In this document: piece after piece, positions 32,420 to 43,429 of the stretch | Layout: the number at the start of each line of letters is the position of its first letter | Numbering within the stretch: position 1 is the first letter of the stretch | Assembly: GCA_004194705.1 (NCBI GenBank) | Contig: SADC01000047.1 | Span: 1 to 64,000 of the forward strand | Direction of reading: 5' to 3' | DNA length: 64,000 nucleotides | DNA from: Ditylenchus dipsaci | Taxonomy: Eukaryota; Nematoda; Chromadorea; Rhabditida; Anguinidae | Translations under genes and position numbers: made by a program | The notes under the pieces: generated by a model | Database searches by the model: none | What the model saw: the letters and a program-made list of their open reading frames with translations, nothing else | What the model was told of the DNA's origin: nothing

Positions 32420-35164
32420 ATGAACAGCAAGAAGCGAGCTACTCCAGAGAGTGATTCTTTGGTCAATTGCGAAAAGGCTAATCGTGGAATCTGGTTGGTC
32501 AAGGTTCCGAGGTACTTGTCTGAAGTAATTTTTTTGCTGATTTTGCTCAGTTTTCTAATGGAATAATAATTAACTGATAATAATTTTAGGTATGGGAGAA
32601 AATGCTGGAAGCGAAGTTGGGAAATTGGTCACAAGCATTGGCAAGTCCGGCACTGAGGTCGCTTTCAAGAATACTGTCAAACTTCCTGCTACGGCTCCAG
32701 AAGCAGCTCAGAACAATATCTCACGTCCTTCGTCCTTAACAGCTGTAAGATTTTTTCGGTTTGTATAAAATGTGTGAACAGTTATTTCTCAGTTTTAACC
32801 GAACCATCTTAGGGGAACGAAATCAAAAAGCCGATGGTGAAAGGAGCGGCTAAGACTGCGGAAATTCCAGATGAACATCGTTTTCTAATTGTAAGTTTTC
32901 GTACAATTTTCACAATTTTGAGAGTTTGTATTGCTCCATAACCTTTGAGCTAAAAAAGTTGGCATCCTAAGATAAATCAGCAATTTCGGCGAAGAAATTT
33001 GTCCTAGCATTATTCCTGTCAAACGGGCGTCTATGGATTCGCGATACTTTTCGACGAAAATGTCAAAACGTTTGATTGAATATTGTCAATTTCTGACGGT
33101 AAATTTTTTCGATAAATCACTCCCGACATCAAAGTGTCTTCCAAAATGCCAATCTGTTGAGATCAGATCGAAAAACTGTAGGGAGCTGAGATAATAAATA
33201 ACGTAAATATATGTAAATAACCCAGATATTTTGCACCAGGTACATTTGCAGCATCGTTAGTTTAAAATAGGGTTGGCTGATGGGAATATTCCCGAAAAAG
33301 ATTCGGACTGGTCTTCTTCCAACCCTAGTTTAAAAGATACCTTAGCTCTTTTAAACTTTTTGAATATTACCTCAACGGAATCGGATTCAAAGCGACTAGC
33401 TTTTTATAGGACTATGGTTTGAGCGCGCAGTGGCATGCGCAAAATTGGAATTGGCGGGGACACTTCTCGTTCGTCTCAAACTTCACTCTTTGGAGTCGTC
33501 GCCATAACTCTAAAGAGTACAATGCGAGACGAAAGAGAAGTGTCCCCGCCAATTCAAATTTTACACATGCCACTGCGCGCTAAAGCCATGGTCCTTTAAG
33601 CCGAAATTCCATAAACAGCTCGGGTAATTTAGCTCATTTTAAAAAGTATCCCAGAGTCAGAAACCATACATCGATGTTTCTGATGTAATCTAGTGCATTG
33701 GTTAATTAAAGGGGGGGGGAGACTTTATATACGCATCGCCTTAGGTCACAGGTTCGACTACGACTGGCTGCAGACCTTATTTTTTTTTCTCCTTTTATTC
33801 ACAAGTTTAGTGTCAAAATGTAGCCAAGCTTCTGGCCTTTCATTTGAGCTATCATACAGATGAAAAGTTGGTATAAAGTAAGGGCTTAAATATAAAAAAT
33901 CCAATTCAGTGAAATCCTCAATAGGACTATACCAGTACTTTTCGGTAGTATCCTCGAACTGACGTTTTTTCCCAATTTTAATTTGCATACTCATTTGCAT
34001 CTTTACACTCAAAATGTAGCCCTGCTTCTTGCCGTCATTTTCAGTATAATATCATGTAAATTGAAATCGCAAAAAATCTCAGTTCCTAGTACGAATCATT
34101 TTGGCTAGTTTCCTTTAATTTTGTTAGTCACTGGCAATGACTCATTGCCAAAAATCGCAAAATCGAGGCAGTTGATGACAGCAAAGCAGTGCTGGAAATG
34201 GTTGCAATCGATTGCTCGATGACCTAATAGAATCTAATCGATGACCTAATAATTTGGACCTAATAGTTAAAAAACTTACTAAAAAAGTAAATTAAAACAC
34301 TAGAACTAGAAATTGAAACACTAGGACTAGAACTTTCGACAAAAGGCGATGCGTATATAAACTTACCCCCTCCCCCGTAAATAACGACTTTTCAGGGTGA
34401 TCTTAATAATCAGACAATGGCAGTGCTTTGTGAAGACAAATCTGGGCTTGAAGAAGAGGCTAATTTTCGGACGGGCAAGTTAAGCGTAGAAGGTATAAAA
34501 TTTTCGGTAGCAGTTGAATCCTTTTAATTCCATTATTTATAGGCCGTGTAAGTGTGATTCCAACGCCTGTTGTTTTTTTTTATTTTATTTATTTATCTTA
34601 GGTGGTGAAAAAGCTGGTAAGTTTTTAGACCTATTCTAGACTGATACTGGTTAATTTTCTCTAAATAGAATGTCAGCCTCCTAATTCGCTTTCGTATATG
34701 AAGATGAAGATCCGCCAAATAGGTGATTTTGTCGCTTGCCTTCTAAATTACTATTTTTTAACTCCATGTCAGAGACTGTCAGCCAGCCCAAACAATACGT
34801 TCAAACTATGGACAGAGCCGTCGTCAAGTTTAAACCAACAAATCTGCACAAAGAAAACTTTGCGAAGGACAAGGCCAAGAAAGATGGAGCAAAGACTGTT
34901 CGTGGAGATCTGGATACCGTCAGACAAGCCGTGTTCCATGCATTTGAAAAGCATCAGTACTACAAGCAAGCAACATGTGCACTTTTACGCCGTTATAAAC
35001 ATCATTGATTCAGATTGGTGGACCTACAAAATCTCACAAAACAACCAACCGGTTTTTTGAAAGAAATTCTTATGGACATTGCTAATTACAACACCGCGCC
35101 GCCGCATAAGTCAATGTGGGAATTGAAGCCAGAGTACAGAAACTATGATGCGAGTACTTCCTAG
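32420..35164 (+). CDS. GTF2F2: General transcription factor IIF subunit 2 (RAP30)
   Basis: The TFIIF beta subunit binds RNA polymerase II and takes part in initiation in the nucleus. Exon 1 (ATG 32420) reads CEKANRGIWLVKVPRYLSE, matching the family's N-terminal dimerisation start. Exon 2 gives VWEK and then, one base out of frame in an A run, GSEVGKLVTSIGKSGTEVAF. Exon 3 has AAKTAEIPDEHRFLI. Later exons have MAVLCEDKSGLEEEA and KLSVEG, then VVKFKPTNLHKENFAKDKAK. The winged-helix C-terminus is RQAVFHAFEKHQYYK, LTKQPTGFLKEILMDIA and MWELKPEYRNYD, with stop at 35162. A signal AATAAA follows at about 35450. The 1.5-kb intron (32.9-34.4 kb) holds a TAGGGTTG MITE, a palindrome and a dispersed repeat. 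The A-run shift is probably an assembly indel. Confidence 0.92.
33268..33327. mobile_element. 60-bp hAT-type MITE, TAGGGTTGG ends
   Basis: TAGGGTTGGCTGATGGGAAT to TTCTTCCAACCCTA with exact 8-bp duplication GTTTAAAA on both sides (33260-33267, 33328-33335). It lies in the GTF2F2 intron. Confidence 0.85.
33408..33597. repeat. AGGACYATGG palindrome
   Basis: GCGCGCAGTGGCATGCGCAA and its complement, with the GGCGGGGACACTTCTC word in both arms. A near relative is at 47595-47770. The right end is followed by TTAA. Confidence 0.7.
33735..34385 (-). repeat. Uninterrupted copy of the repeat split at 698-3231
   Basis: On the minus strand this reads through from the 481-697 equivalent into the 3232-3560 equivalent with ACTAGGAACT at the joint. 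It is thus the natural empty site for the hAT insertion. It begins with a tRNA-like B-box word (CACAGGTTCGACTACGACTG). Confidence 0.75.
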
Positions 35165-35467
35165 TCAGTCAAAGATTTAATTCGTTGTACTTGAAAATTG
35201 CTCGCATTCTGTTCTTGGACTTTGCGAATAAAGTCATTGGTGGTGAATCGCAATTGATTTTTACAGCTTTTCATAGTACTGGTGATCGTATATCCAGTCG
35301 TAAATTTTTTTCGAAATCCATGAGGTACTCAATATTATTACATGTCAGTATTGTTAGATTTTTCAACGTTGAGTCTTAAGCTTCAGGCCTTTGATCAATT
35401 TCTGTATTCTCTAATTTGTTTATGGAGTTTATAATATTTCTGGAGAGAAACAATAAAAGGTTTTCAT

Positions 35468-35557
35468 TAGGGTTGTCGAGCCGAAGGCTCGAAATTTTCG
35501 AGCTGCTTCGAGCTTTCAAGCCGAAGGCTCGAAAATTTCGAAGGCTCGACAACCCTA
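35468..35557. mobile_element. hAT-type MITE, TAGGGTTGTCGAG ends
   Basis: TAGGGTTGTCGAGCCGAAGG and its complement; flanks GTTTTCAT and CTTTTCAT match at 7 of 8 bases. The body is GAGCCGAAGGCTCGAAA words. Confidence 0.75.
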
Positions 35558-35565
35558 CTTTTCAT

Positions 35566-36275
35566 ATATCCTGCTGCAAGAACTGAAAGATTCTGAAACT
35601 ATTTCACAATCATGCATCCAATATCTTGAGTCACTGTCAGTCTCCTGACTTTACCACAGAAAATCTTATATACACAGATGGCTTTAAAAGTGTATATTGA
35701 TTAAAAAATCTCTTCCCGAAAAGTAACGACCGTGGTGCGCAAAACAGATAAATTTATCTGAACCGATAAATTTATCTGCCAGATAAAATTTTATCTGATA
35801 GATAAAATTTTATCGGTCAGATAAAATTCGATGTTTAAATGAAAATCATTAAAAAAATAAAAAATGGGTTCCACACTTGCAAATCTATAGAAATTTTTAA
35901 GAATGATAGTGATTAAAATAGCTGATGGGTCTTCAAATTTTTCAGCCAGGATTTCTGGCGAAACCCATCAAATATTTTAATCACTATTATTCTTGAAAAT
36001 TTTCATAGATTTGCAACTGTGAAACCCATTTTTTAATTTTCTAATAATTTTTATTTAAAATTCGAATTTTATCTGACTGATATAATTTTATCTATCAGAT
36101 AAAATTTTATCTGTCAGATAAAATTTTATCTGGCAGATAAATTTATCGGTTCAGATAACTTTATCTGTTTTGCGCACCACGGTAACGACTGACAGTGACT
36201 CGAGATATTGGATGCATGATTGTGAAATAGTTTCAGAATCTTTCAGTTCTTGCAGCAAGAACATATACAAACGGG
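35566..36275. repeat. Inverted repeat enclosing a MITE
   Basis: CAAGAACTGAAAGATTCTGA with CACAATCATGCATCCAATAT (35577-35630) faces its complement at 36190-36260. The spacer is largely the element 35731-36181. Confidence 0.65.
35731..36181. mobile_element. Palindromic element, CGTGGTGCGCAAAACAG ends
   Basis: Exact 8-bp duplication GTAACGAC on both sides (35723-35730, 36182-36189). Arms are made of AGATAAATTTATCTG words. Another 8-bp-duplication family, probably hAT. Confidence 0.85.
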
Positions 36276-37192
36276 TAAATGAAAAAAAGTTAACATCCAG
36301 TGTGGGACTTGCGAAATGAAAATTAGAATCTGAACCTATACCACTGCGCCATAGCACCACATGATAATGTATTTCATTATTGTATTGTACCCGCTCAAAA
36401 TGTCAATTTTCAAAGTGGTGTATCTCGGCCGATTTTGAACAAAATCTATTAAGAAGCTCGGTTAGGGCTATCTTTACTATATCAGGTTTTTTATAAGCCA
36501 CGAGGTGGTCGTGCCTTTCCCATGCTAGTCAACTGCGTAAAGGAAGTTAGCACTTCCGACCGAATTCACTTAAGAGTCGGGTATCAGTTTACCTCCTATT
36601 CATATACAGCCAACACGAGCAGAGACGTGTTTCAGTGTAAGCAAACAAATAAACTCATAATTTGAACTTCTCTATAAATTAACAGAAATTTGTGGTTGCG
36701 TTTTGGTGAAAATTTTTTGTCAAATGTCTACCGGTGATTGGAAAAGCCAAACGCAAACCTATATCTCAAGCAACAAAAATACTTCGCGATTTTCACGGTT
36801 TTTTCTAACACACGCGAACCGATCCCGGTCCTTGAATTTTTGGCTGAGCACCTGAAAATGTAAAATGACTGACCTAAAAATTATGTGAAATTCAAAGATC
36901 ATATAGGAAAAAGGCACCTCATACGGTATTTTCTCGAGTCTTTTTACATATCCCGAGTGCAGATCCAATAGTGGGGAGGGAAAAGTGCTGCTTGAGAAAT
37001 GTACATGTCTCATACTACTTATACACCTCCTATCCTTAACCTACTTTTCCAGTATCAAACAGATAAAACTCAAGAAGTTGGTCGGATTTTCTAATCACAA
37101 TCATTTAGAAATAGCCACAATCACATGACACCCAACAGTTTTATCGGAATCATCACAACAGAAGGATAGTCAAATGGATAGTATTGCGCAGC
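36276..37192. other. Intergenic; one tRNA-like unit
   Basis: On the minus strand near 36310-36362, GGTGCTATGGCGCAGTGGTA is an A-box look-alike with CATTTCGCAAGTCCCACAC downstream. Otherwise I find no gene between GTF2F2 and MIS12. Minus frames at 36151 and 36759 lack domains. Confidence 0.35.
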
Positions 37193-37865
37193 TTAGAAAT
37201 TTAGTTCACTCTTCTTCAATGTCTCGCATACCGCCACAGCTTTGGTCAAGTCTGCCTCTACCACATCCAGATACTTGAGCTCATGACGTATCTGCGATTA
37301 ATAAATAAAAGTTCGTACATCAACACAAATGAAACCTCCAATATCTCCTTCTGATATTTCTCAATTTTGGCCAGCAGTTCTTCCTCATCGTACTGTTGTA
37401 ACTGCGCACTCGAGCTGTAGGGAGGCAATGTCACGCAAGCAGGCACCTAAACTGCAATGAATATATTTATTAGTAGACAAAAAGTGGGTCACCTTGAAAA
37501 TGTATTCGCTCGCATGTGCCTAAAATACAGCAATTATCTTAGCTAGCAAATTTATATCATGAAAAATTAACCTGCGCTCGCTTGAGGATCAGGTCGAGCT
37601 TTCCATGCTGGAATAGACGGTTCAGAAGCTTGTCGCGAAGAGATTTTACAGCGGCTTTATTCTTTTTTCCCCTGCAGCATCGATGGCATTAGCACTTCCT
37701 CCACAACCTTGGCCCATGCACTGACGAACTCATTGTACCCTAGAACGTAAACATTATTGAATTTTAATTACAAGTTACTTGAAGACTCTTACAGAGATTC
37801 ACGAAGCCTTTAGAAGAAAACCCAAAATACTGAGTTTCGTACTCGAAGCAATTCTTGGATGACAT
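37193..37865 (-). CDS. MIS12: Kinetochore protein MIS12
   Basis: MIS12 is a subunit of the MIS12 kinetochore complex, which links centromeric chromatin to the microtubule-binding NDC80 complex. Five exons: 37865-37793, 37739-37572, 37519-37493, 37446-37336 and 37291-37193. The N-terminus MSSKNCFEYETQYFGFSSKG carries the family's YExQxFGF block. It continues with YNEFVSAWAKVVEEVLM and, in exon 4, VPACVTLPPYSSSAQLQQYD. A coiled coil follows (EEELLAKIEKYQKEILE, HELKYLDVVEADLTKAVAV). Exons 3-5 are exactly in phase (27, 111 and 99 nt). Exon 2 has one base too many near 37670 (GGGGAAAAAAG), which breaks the frame between LQG and NKAAVKSLRDKLL. I take this as an indel error. The protein is shorter than vertebrate MIS12. 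Confidence 0.85.
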
Positions 37866-38322
37866 GAATTTAAGATGCGACTAAAATTCAATACGGTCAT
37901 AAAGGTAAAAACTTTTAGCCGTAATCAATGTTCCCAATTTCGACAACGACATCAGAATGACAGTGACACTCGATTAGATGACTATCTAATATTCGACTAT
38001 ATTCGACTGTCACTGTCATTCTGATTAGAGAACGGCACGATGCGATGTTGACATCGCAAACATCCCATCGCACGCAGCGAGTTTAGACCCAAAACATCGC
38101 ATCGTAACATAGCATGTATGATTTTGATTTTGAAAACATCGCAACGCAATTTGTTTAGACATCGCAAACTTTTTTTTTGCAAATTCGCTTTAAATAAAAA
38201 AAATTGCATGACGCCAAAGTAGACATTCTTAAGGGGCATGCCCGTGCGTTTCAAAAAGTTAAGGCGGGGACCAGCAATTTTTTTTGAATCGTTCCATTTT
38301 TTCAATCGTTTTGCGTCAAATC

Positions 38323-39413
38323 TAGTGATGCGCATTTGGCTTTATGCGATATATGCGATGCGATATTTTCAGCCTCGCCTGTATGCGATAGCGATATGCG
38401 ATATTTCTAAAAGTCGAGGTGCGATATATCGCTGCGATATGCGATATTTTTTCTAAACGACTACGGCTGCATTAAATGACCATAATAATAAATTTTCCGC
38501 TTTATTGATATGCATACATCGTACTTTTTACAACAAGACACTAATATTTGAAGTTCAACAAAGGAAGATTTTTGTTCAGGGAAATCAGCATTTCCGCATT
38601 TTCTGGACTCAAATTTGATCGCCTGTAGTCGTACACGTCACGAGCAACCGAAAATAGCTGTTTGCTACGCTGGCTCGTTGCTGGAGTAGAGAGGAATAGA
38701 CGAGCTATCTTGGCGAGAATCGGATACGTCTTTTCGTTGTCATAAGAAAGATAGAATTAGGTAAAGCAGGTAAATCCAGTGTTCGTAAAAATACCTTCCA
38801 ATACAGTAACGGATTCTCCTCCGAATTGTCGCGCTTCTGCTTTCCATACGACTTTATTTTAATCATGACGTCAGTTGGGCGCTCGTCTTTTCCTGCTACT
38901 CCCTCGGAATGGTCATCCCTCCTTTTTTCGAATTTTTTTTTGTAAAATTACCCGCATATCCAAAAAAAGGTGTTGATGTACAATAGACCCAAAATAATAA
39001 TTTCCAAACTTTCTATTGCCATCCTAAGGACATGGATTTGCGGGTAATTTTACAAAAAAAAAAAACAAAAAAAATTCGAAAAAAGTAGGGGATGACCATT
39101 CGAAGGAGTACCCTTTTCCTCCATCATTGTCGAATAGCTGACTATGGCGACCAAAGAAAGAATCGGTTTGTGTTCGTATTCTGTGAAGAAGGGCACACAA
39201 CAGAATTAAAATAGCGATCGAAAATAAGTAGAACAAGATTGTAATTGTTTGACAGAATGACAAAATCTCAAAGCGATATTTTCAAAATTTCCGATGCGAT
39301 ATGCGATATTTTCAAAAATCCAAATGCGATATTTGCGATCGATATTTTTCCACCAACTTTGATGCGATATGCGATATATCGCAGGTGCGATATATCGATC
39401 GTGCGCATCACTA
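38323..39413. mobile_element. hAT element, TAGTGATGCGCA ends
   Basis: TAGTGATGCGCATTTGGC and its complement, with exact 8-bp duplication GTCAAATC at 38315-38322 and 39414-39421. Subterminal arms are rich in GCGATATGCGATAT. A transposase 3' exon is inside on the minus strand. A palindrome with TGTAAAATTACCCGCA arms (about 38935-39110) is nested within it. Confidence 0.88.
38541..38750 (-). pseudogene. hAT transposase C-terminal exon
   Basis: The minus strand reads [20 protein letters not shown], then [20 protein letters not shown] and [18 protein letters not shown] before a stop at 38541. This is the hAT C-terminal dimerisation domain (YPxLxxIAxxxLxxPATS...SxxR..LSPxxxExLxxLxxN). It belongs to a different hAT family from the fragments at 1.6 and 4.9 kb. 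Upstream exons are missing because the 1.1-kb element is too short for a full transposase. Confidence 0.85.
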
Positions 39414-39864
39414 GTCAAATCTGATATTGATGACCTTACGCTACTTTTAAAAACCAGGCAGAAAACTTAAAAAATCTACACAAGAACAAATGTAAAAGTT
39501 TGCCGAGAAAAAAAGATATGCTGGTCCCGCCTATTCTCCGTGTCGGGAACTGGCATGCCCTTATACTTCAAAATCTAAAGTTAAGATTCTTAAATAGCAT
39601 CAATCTATGGCCCTATTCACCTTTAGGTGTCCACATTTTTTGCCTTGGTCCCCCTGTTATTTTTTCTTGAAAATGCCTTGGTCTCCCCTGTCCATTATAG
39701 TTATGTTAATAAAAATGATTATGGTGATCGTGGTGATTGTGGTTAACATGATCACCTAAACATAATTCCCTTGAGAACAACAGGGACGACCAAATTTCAC
39801 GTTTTAAAGGGCCATTGCCGTCTCCGACAACGGCTGTCCCCCGCCAATTCAAATTTTTTCTTTA

Positions 39865-41484
39865 AGCCTCATTCATACTTACCCGAAACATGCCCTGTTT
39901 CGCGAAACATGTTTCGCGAAACACGGCGAAACATGAAAATGTTTCGCGAAACAGCTATTTTTTTTGTTTCGCGAAACATGTTTCGGGGGTTGTTTCGCGA
40001 AACATTTTCATGTTTCGCGAAACAGGTCCTTCGAAACATGGAGTAAAAGTGCAGTTTTTCGAAGTTTTTAGTTGTTTGCTGCACATTCTGACTGTGTTTT
40101 TTTACTTAATTCACGTTTTTAGAAAGTCTAATGGAGCAAGCTTAGAATGGAGCAAATGGAGCAAGCAAATGGAGCAAAAAATCTAATGGAGCAAGCTAAG
40201 CAAGCTAAGAACACGCATTCGGAATATGGGCTACTGGTTGGCGTCTTTTTTAGGCACAGTCAAAACTGGGTGAAAACTTTAGAGCTAAAAATGCTTTCTA
40301 TTTAACCCAACCTTTCAGTCCAGATCAAGAAATGTTGCATTATTATGTTCTATTTGAGTGCCATCAAAGCCCAGGTAGATGAGTGAATTTCATTGCACTC
40401 GGATGTGGAAATTACTTTGCTGGCCATCGAAAAATATTTGAAAGAGATCAGTGCTAGTTCAAATGCAGAAACTGGAGAGAAGAAATTCACGCTGCAGTGT
40501 TTTGATTTGGGAGTTCGATCAAGTGGAAACCCAAAGGTTGGTTTGGATTACCCTAATCGACCGTTAAATGTGTTCTAATTGCAGGTGGATGACTTTATTA
40601 GAGTTCTGCGATTGTTACATGTGGCCAAACAAAGGGAATTGCAGACTCAGATCAATGAAGTGCTGTCTGGTGTGCAGAAAATTTCAGCTAACCCGAAAGC
40701 AGACCTTACTTTGGCGAGGATGGGACGCTAAAGCTCACGAAATATGACGTATCGCCTTTTTGTTTCCAGTTGTATACGGAATAAAATCGTTTGTTGCTTT
40801 TCGGTCACTTATTTTTTATTGTTCCTACTACGAAGGGTTGCTCAGTTGGATTGTTAGTCTGCGGGTTTTTTTTTTGTTAGAAATAAATCAAAAGCTTCGA
40901 TGATGATTTTCATCGGTTCATTTTCGGTTCATTTTATTTTCGGTTCAGATTTCATCGGTTCATTCATAAAATGAACCGATCAATGACGATTTGAATAAAA
41001 AGCTTCAATGATGATTTAAACTGCGTGGTTTCAACGTAAAACTGAAAATGTCTAGCAGCTTGCCCAGGTTTTTAGGGTTGAGATGTCTTTTGTCTTGACG
41101 AAAAAAATTCCAGCGAATGATTTTCAGTAAGATGACTTTGTCACCCACTTAGCACATTAAAAAATTGAGTATATCGTTCGAATATGCCTGCAATATTATA
41201 TTCTAGCATTTTTTATCGCCGAAACCACTGTAAAAAAGAAAGATTTATAAAAACTACACGACAAGAATCTTTAACACCGATTTGAGCCGTATTAACAAGC
41301 ATTACATTACCATGTTTCAAAACCCTGTTTCGCGAAACATGTTTCGCGTAACATTCTCCCGAAACATGTTTTGGGGGTTGTTTCGCGAAACACTTTCTTG
41401 TTTCGCGAAACACCGATGTTTCGGGGGATTGTTTCGCGAAACATGAGTTTTGTTTCGATGTTTCGGGTAAGTATGAATGAGCCT
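39865..41484. mobile_element. TTA-flanked element carrying the 3' part of RTRAF
   Basis: Ends AGCCTCATTCATACTTACCC and GGTAAGTATGAATGAGCCT, flanked by TTA (39862-39864, 41485-41487), as expected for PIF/Harbinger-type insertion. Arms are TTTCGCGAAACATG tandem words (39885-40040 and 41320-41460). The 3' end of a host gene lies between them. Confidence 0.7.
40330..40731 (+). pseudogene. RTRAF: RTRAF (C14orf166/CLE) C-terminal exons captured in a foldback
   Basis: RTRAF is an RNA-binding protein that, in animals, associates with RNA polymerase II and with the tRNA ligase complex. The first exon ends at 40536 and reads HSDVEITLLAIEKYLKEISA. The second (40585-40731) reads VDDFIRVLRLLHVAKQREL, then QTQINEVLSGVQKISANPKA and ends LARMGR-stop. 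LRLLHxxxxRELQTxINExxxxVQxIxAxPKxD...GR is the conserved C-terminus. An in-frame TGA at 40384 replaces a conserved Leu position (KAQVDE*ISLHSD). AATAAA lies at about 40780. The N-terminal half is not in the window, and a foldback arm lies directly upstream. I therefore infer a captured 3' fragment, although a real gene with distant exons is not fully excluded. Confidence 0.8.
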
Positions 41485-42265
41485 TTATCGTTGGATTTAC
41501 GTACGAATTTTTCAACTTGGTTTCTAACATAACTATACCTAAAATTAAATTCTAGGCCTTGTTTTGTTAGAAACCAAGCTGAAAAATCCGTACAGAAGTT
41601 GAATGATTAGGCAAAAAAATTTGAATTGGCAGGGGACAATTCAAAACAGGTGGCAATGGCCCTTTAAAAGGGCATGCCCACGCTAATAAGAGGTGGTGTT
41701 CGGGAATTCAAATTTTTTTCCTAATCGTTGAACTTCTGTACGGATTTTTTTACTTGGTTTCTAACAAAACAAGGCCTAGAATTTAATTTTAGGTATGGTT
41801 TTGTTAAGCTCCATTCATACTCCCGCGGGACACGGGACAATTTTTCAAACACGTTTTTGTCTCTATCTCGGCTCCCAGCCATCATTTTTCACTACTTTTA
41901 ATAGATCTACAAGGCAACAGACCATGCTCTACAACAAAAGGATAACAGATTTGCTATGATCAGTATCGAAAACGGTTTTTAGGCTGTCCCGCAGGTAAAT
42001 GTCCCGTGGGACAAATTCCTATATTTGTACCGCGAGACATTGACCTGCGGGACAGCCTAAAAACCGTTTTCGATACTGATCATGGCAAATCTGGGGGATG
42101 GGACATAACACCGCGGCGACAAAACACCGCCGCCACAGTTAACTGCCTGTATAAGCAATTCTTACATGCCCTACTTGATTATAACCATATTGGAATCGAG
42201 GAGTGATAACGTGGTAGCTGGTTTTGTTTCGTACCTGGAGTTTTGTATGTGGGGCATTCCCTGCT

Positions 42266-42385
42266 TACCGTATTTCCTCTAAAAAGCGCCCCCCCCTTTA
42301 ATGAGCGCCCCCCTCTAATAAGCGTCCCCCCTGGGGGTCATCCAAAAATAAGCGCCCCGGGGCGCTTTTTAGAGGAAATACGGTA
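42266..42385. mobile_element. TACCGTATTTCCTCTAA MITE
   Basis: TACCGTATTTCCTCTAAAAA and TTTTTAGAGGAAATACGGTA bracket 120 bp of AAGCGCCCC words. Non-coding. Confidence 0.85.
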
Positions 42386-42455
42386 TATTGCTGTTTATGT
42401 TTAAAAATGTTTTAGCTCCTTCTTTCTTCGAACGAGGAATATTTAAAAAGCAATC

Positions 42456-43254
42456 ATGGGGCGAATGGTATGTTAACCCTAGATGCATCTACTTTGCTGG
42501 TATAAATAATTGTTATTTTGCAGCACAATCCCGGTAAAGGTATTTCGCGCTCTGCTCTGCCTTATCGCCGTTCTGGGCCAAGGTTAAGAACAAGCACCCC
42601 ACTCAAGTAAAGAACAAGCACCCCAAAAAAATCAATAGGGGGACCAAGACAAAAAAAAATGCCTTGGTCCCCCCTGTTGATTGTTTTTATTTTTAAATTT
42701 TTGCCTTGGTCCCCCCCCCCCTATTGATTTTTTTGGGTGCTTGTTCGTTACCTGTGCCCCGTTCTGTTCCGACCTGGCTGAAGCTTGCGAGCACTGATGT
42801 GGAAGAGCAGATTGTCAAGCTGGCCCGTAAAGGTCTTCGTCCTTCTCGATCGGCGTTATTCTTCGTGACTCTCATGGTGTTGCTCAGCTCCGTCGTGTCA
42901 CTGGTAACAAGATTGTGCAAATCTTGAAATCAAAGGTATTTCTTTCAAATTTAATTGTCGTTAATTCTTTAATATGATCTTTAATCTTCAAGGGAATGGC
43001 TCCTGAAATTCCAGAGAATCTCTACCACTTGATCAAGAAAGCCGTCAGCATTCGCAAACATTTGGAGGTTGGTTAGCTGTATTCTGTATATCTGATACAC
43101 TAATAATTTATGTTTAGAAAACCGCAAGGATATTGGCTCGAAGTTCCGTCTGATTTTGGTGGAGTCGCGAATTCATCGACTGTCTCGATACTACAAGACC
43201 AAGCGCCGGCTCCCACCCAGCGAGTCCAGCACTACTTCAGCTCTTGTGTCCTAA
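42456..43254 (+). pseudogene. RPS13: Ribosomal protein S13 (uS15) copy, disrupted
   Basis: uS15 is a small-subunit ribosomal protein. ATG 42456 opens MGRM; after an intron the next exon reads HNPGKGISRSALPYRRS. The exon is then broken by a 183-bp insertion, and after it continues [20 protein letters not shown] and RKGLRPS. One base is missing at CTTCTC(A)GATC, after which another frame gives [16 protein letters not shown] and [13 protein letters not shown]. Later exons give [40 protein letters not shown] and a stop at 43252. AATAAA is at about 43289. The order and spacing of blocks are those of a complete uS15 gene with introns. The insertion makes this copy unlikely to be functional, although the missing base may be an error. 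It lies between the inverted arms of the TTA-flanked element. Confidence 0.85.
42576..42758. mobile_element. 183-bp MITE inside the RPS13 coding exon
   Basis: Exact 8-bp duplication CCGTTCTG at 42568-42575 and 42759-42766. The ends GGCCAAGGTTAAGAACAAGC and GCTTGTTCGTTACCTGTGCC are near-complementary, and CTTGGTCCCCCCTG words are internal. Removing it with one duplication restores ...YRRSVPTW... of RPS13. Confidence 0.88.
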
Positions 43255-43429
43255 GTATCACCGTGGATGATTTGTTAAGTGTTATGAAATAAATACGGTG
43301 TTGATTATAGTTATTTCTATTGTGTGACCTCAGTTTTGCAACAAATAATTCCTTTAAAAGGGCTTGCCCACGCTAATAGGAGGTGGTGCCCGAGAATTCA
43401 AAAAATCTCAAAAAAAAAAACTCTATCAT

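Larger units (their letters stand above)
38233..39560. mobile_element. TTAA-type foldback enclosing a hAT
   Basis: TTAAGGGGCATGCCCGTGCG and CTGGCATGCCCTTAT face each other; GGCGGGGACCAGCA pairs with TGCTGGTCCCGCC. The loop is the hAT element 38323-39413. Confidence 0.6.
39808..41663. mobile_element. TTAA-flanked foldback (outer shell around RTRAF element)
   Basis: AGGGCCATTGCCGTCTCC and CAGGTGGCAATGGCCCT are the ends; TTAA on both sides (39804-39807 and 41664-41667). The right TTAA is also the left flank of the next element. The right arm has the TTTTTCAACTTGGTTTCTAA block common to this family. Confidence 0.7.

Noticed and set aside
36400..36620. Possible 5S rRNA or spliced-leader RNA gene
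   Set aside because: Some words (CCACGAGGTGGTCGTGCC) look structured, but the conserved internal control region of 5S RNA and an Sm site in the right place are missing.
39771..40186. Open frames over the TTTCGCGAAACATG block
   Set aside because: Palindromic words give frames on both strands with the same period; arm read-through.
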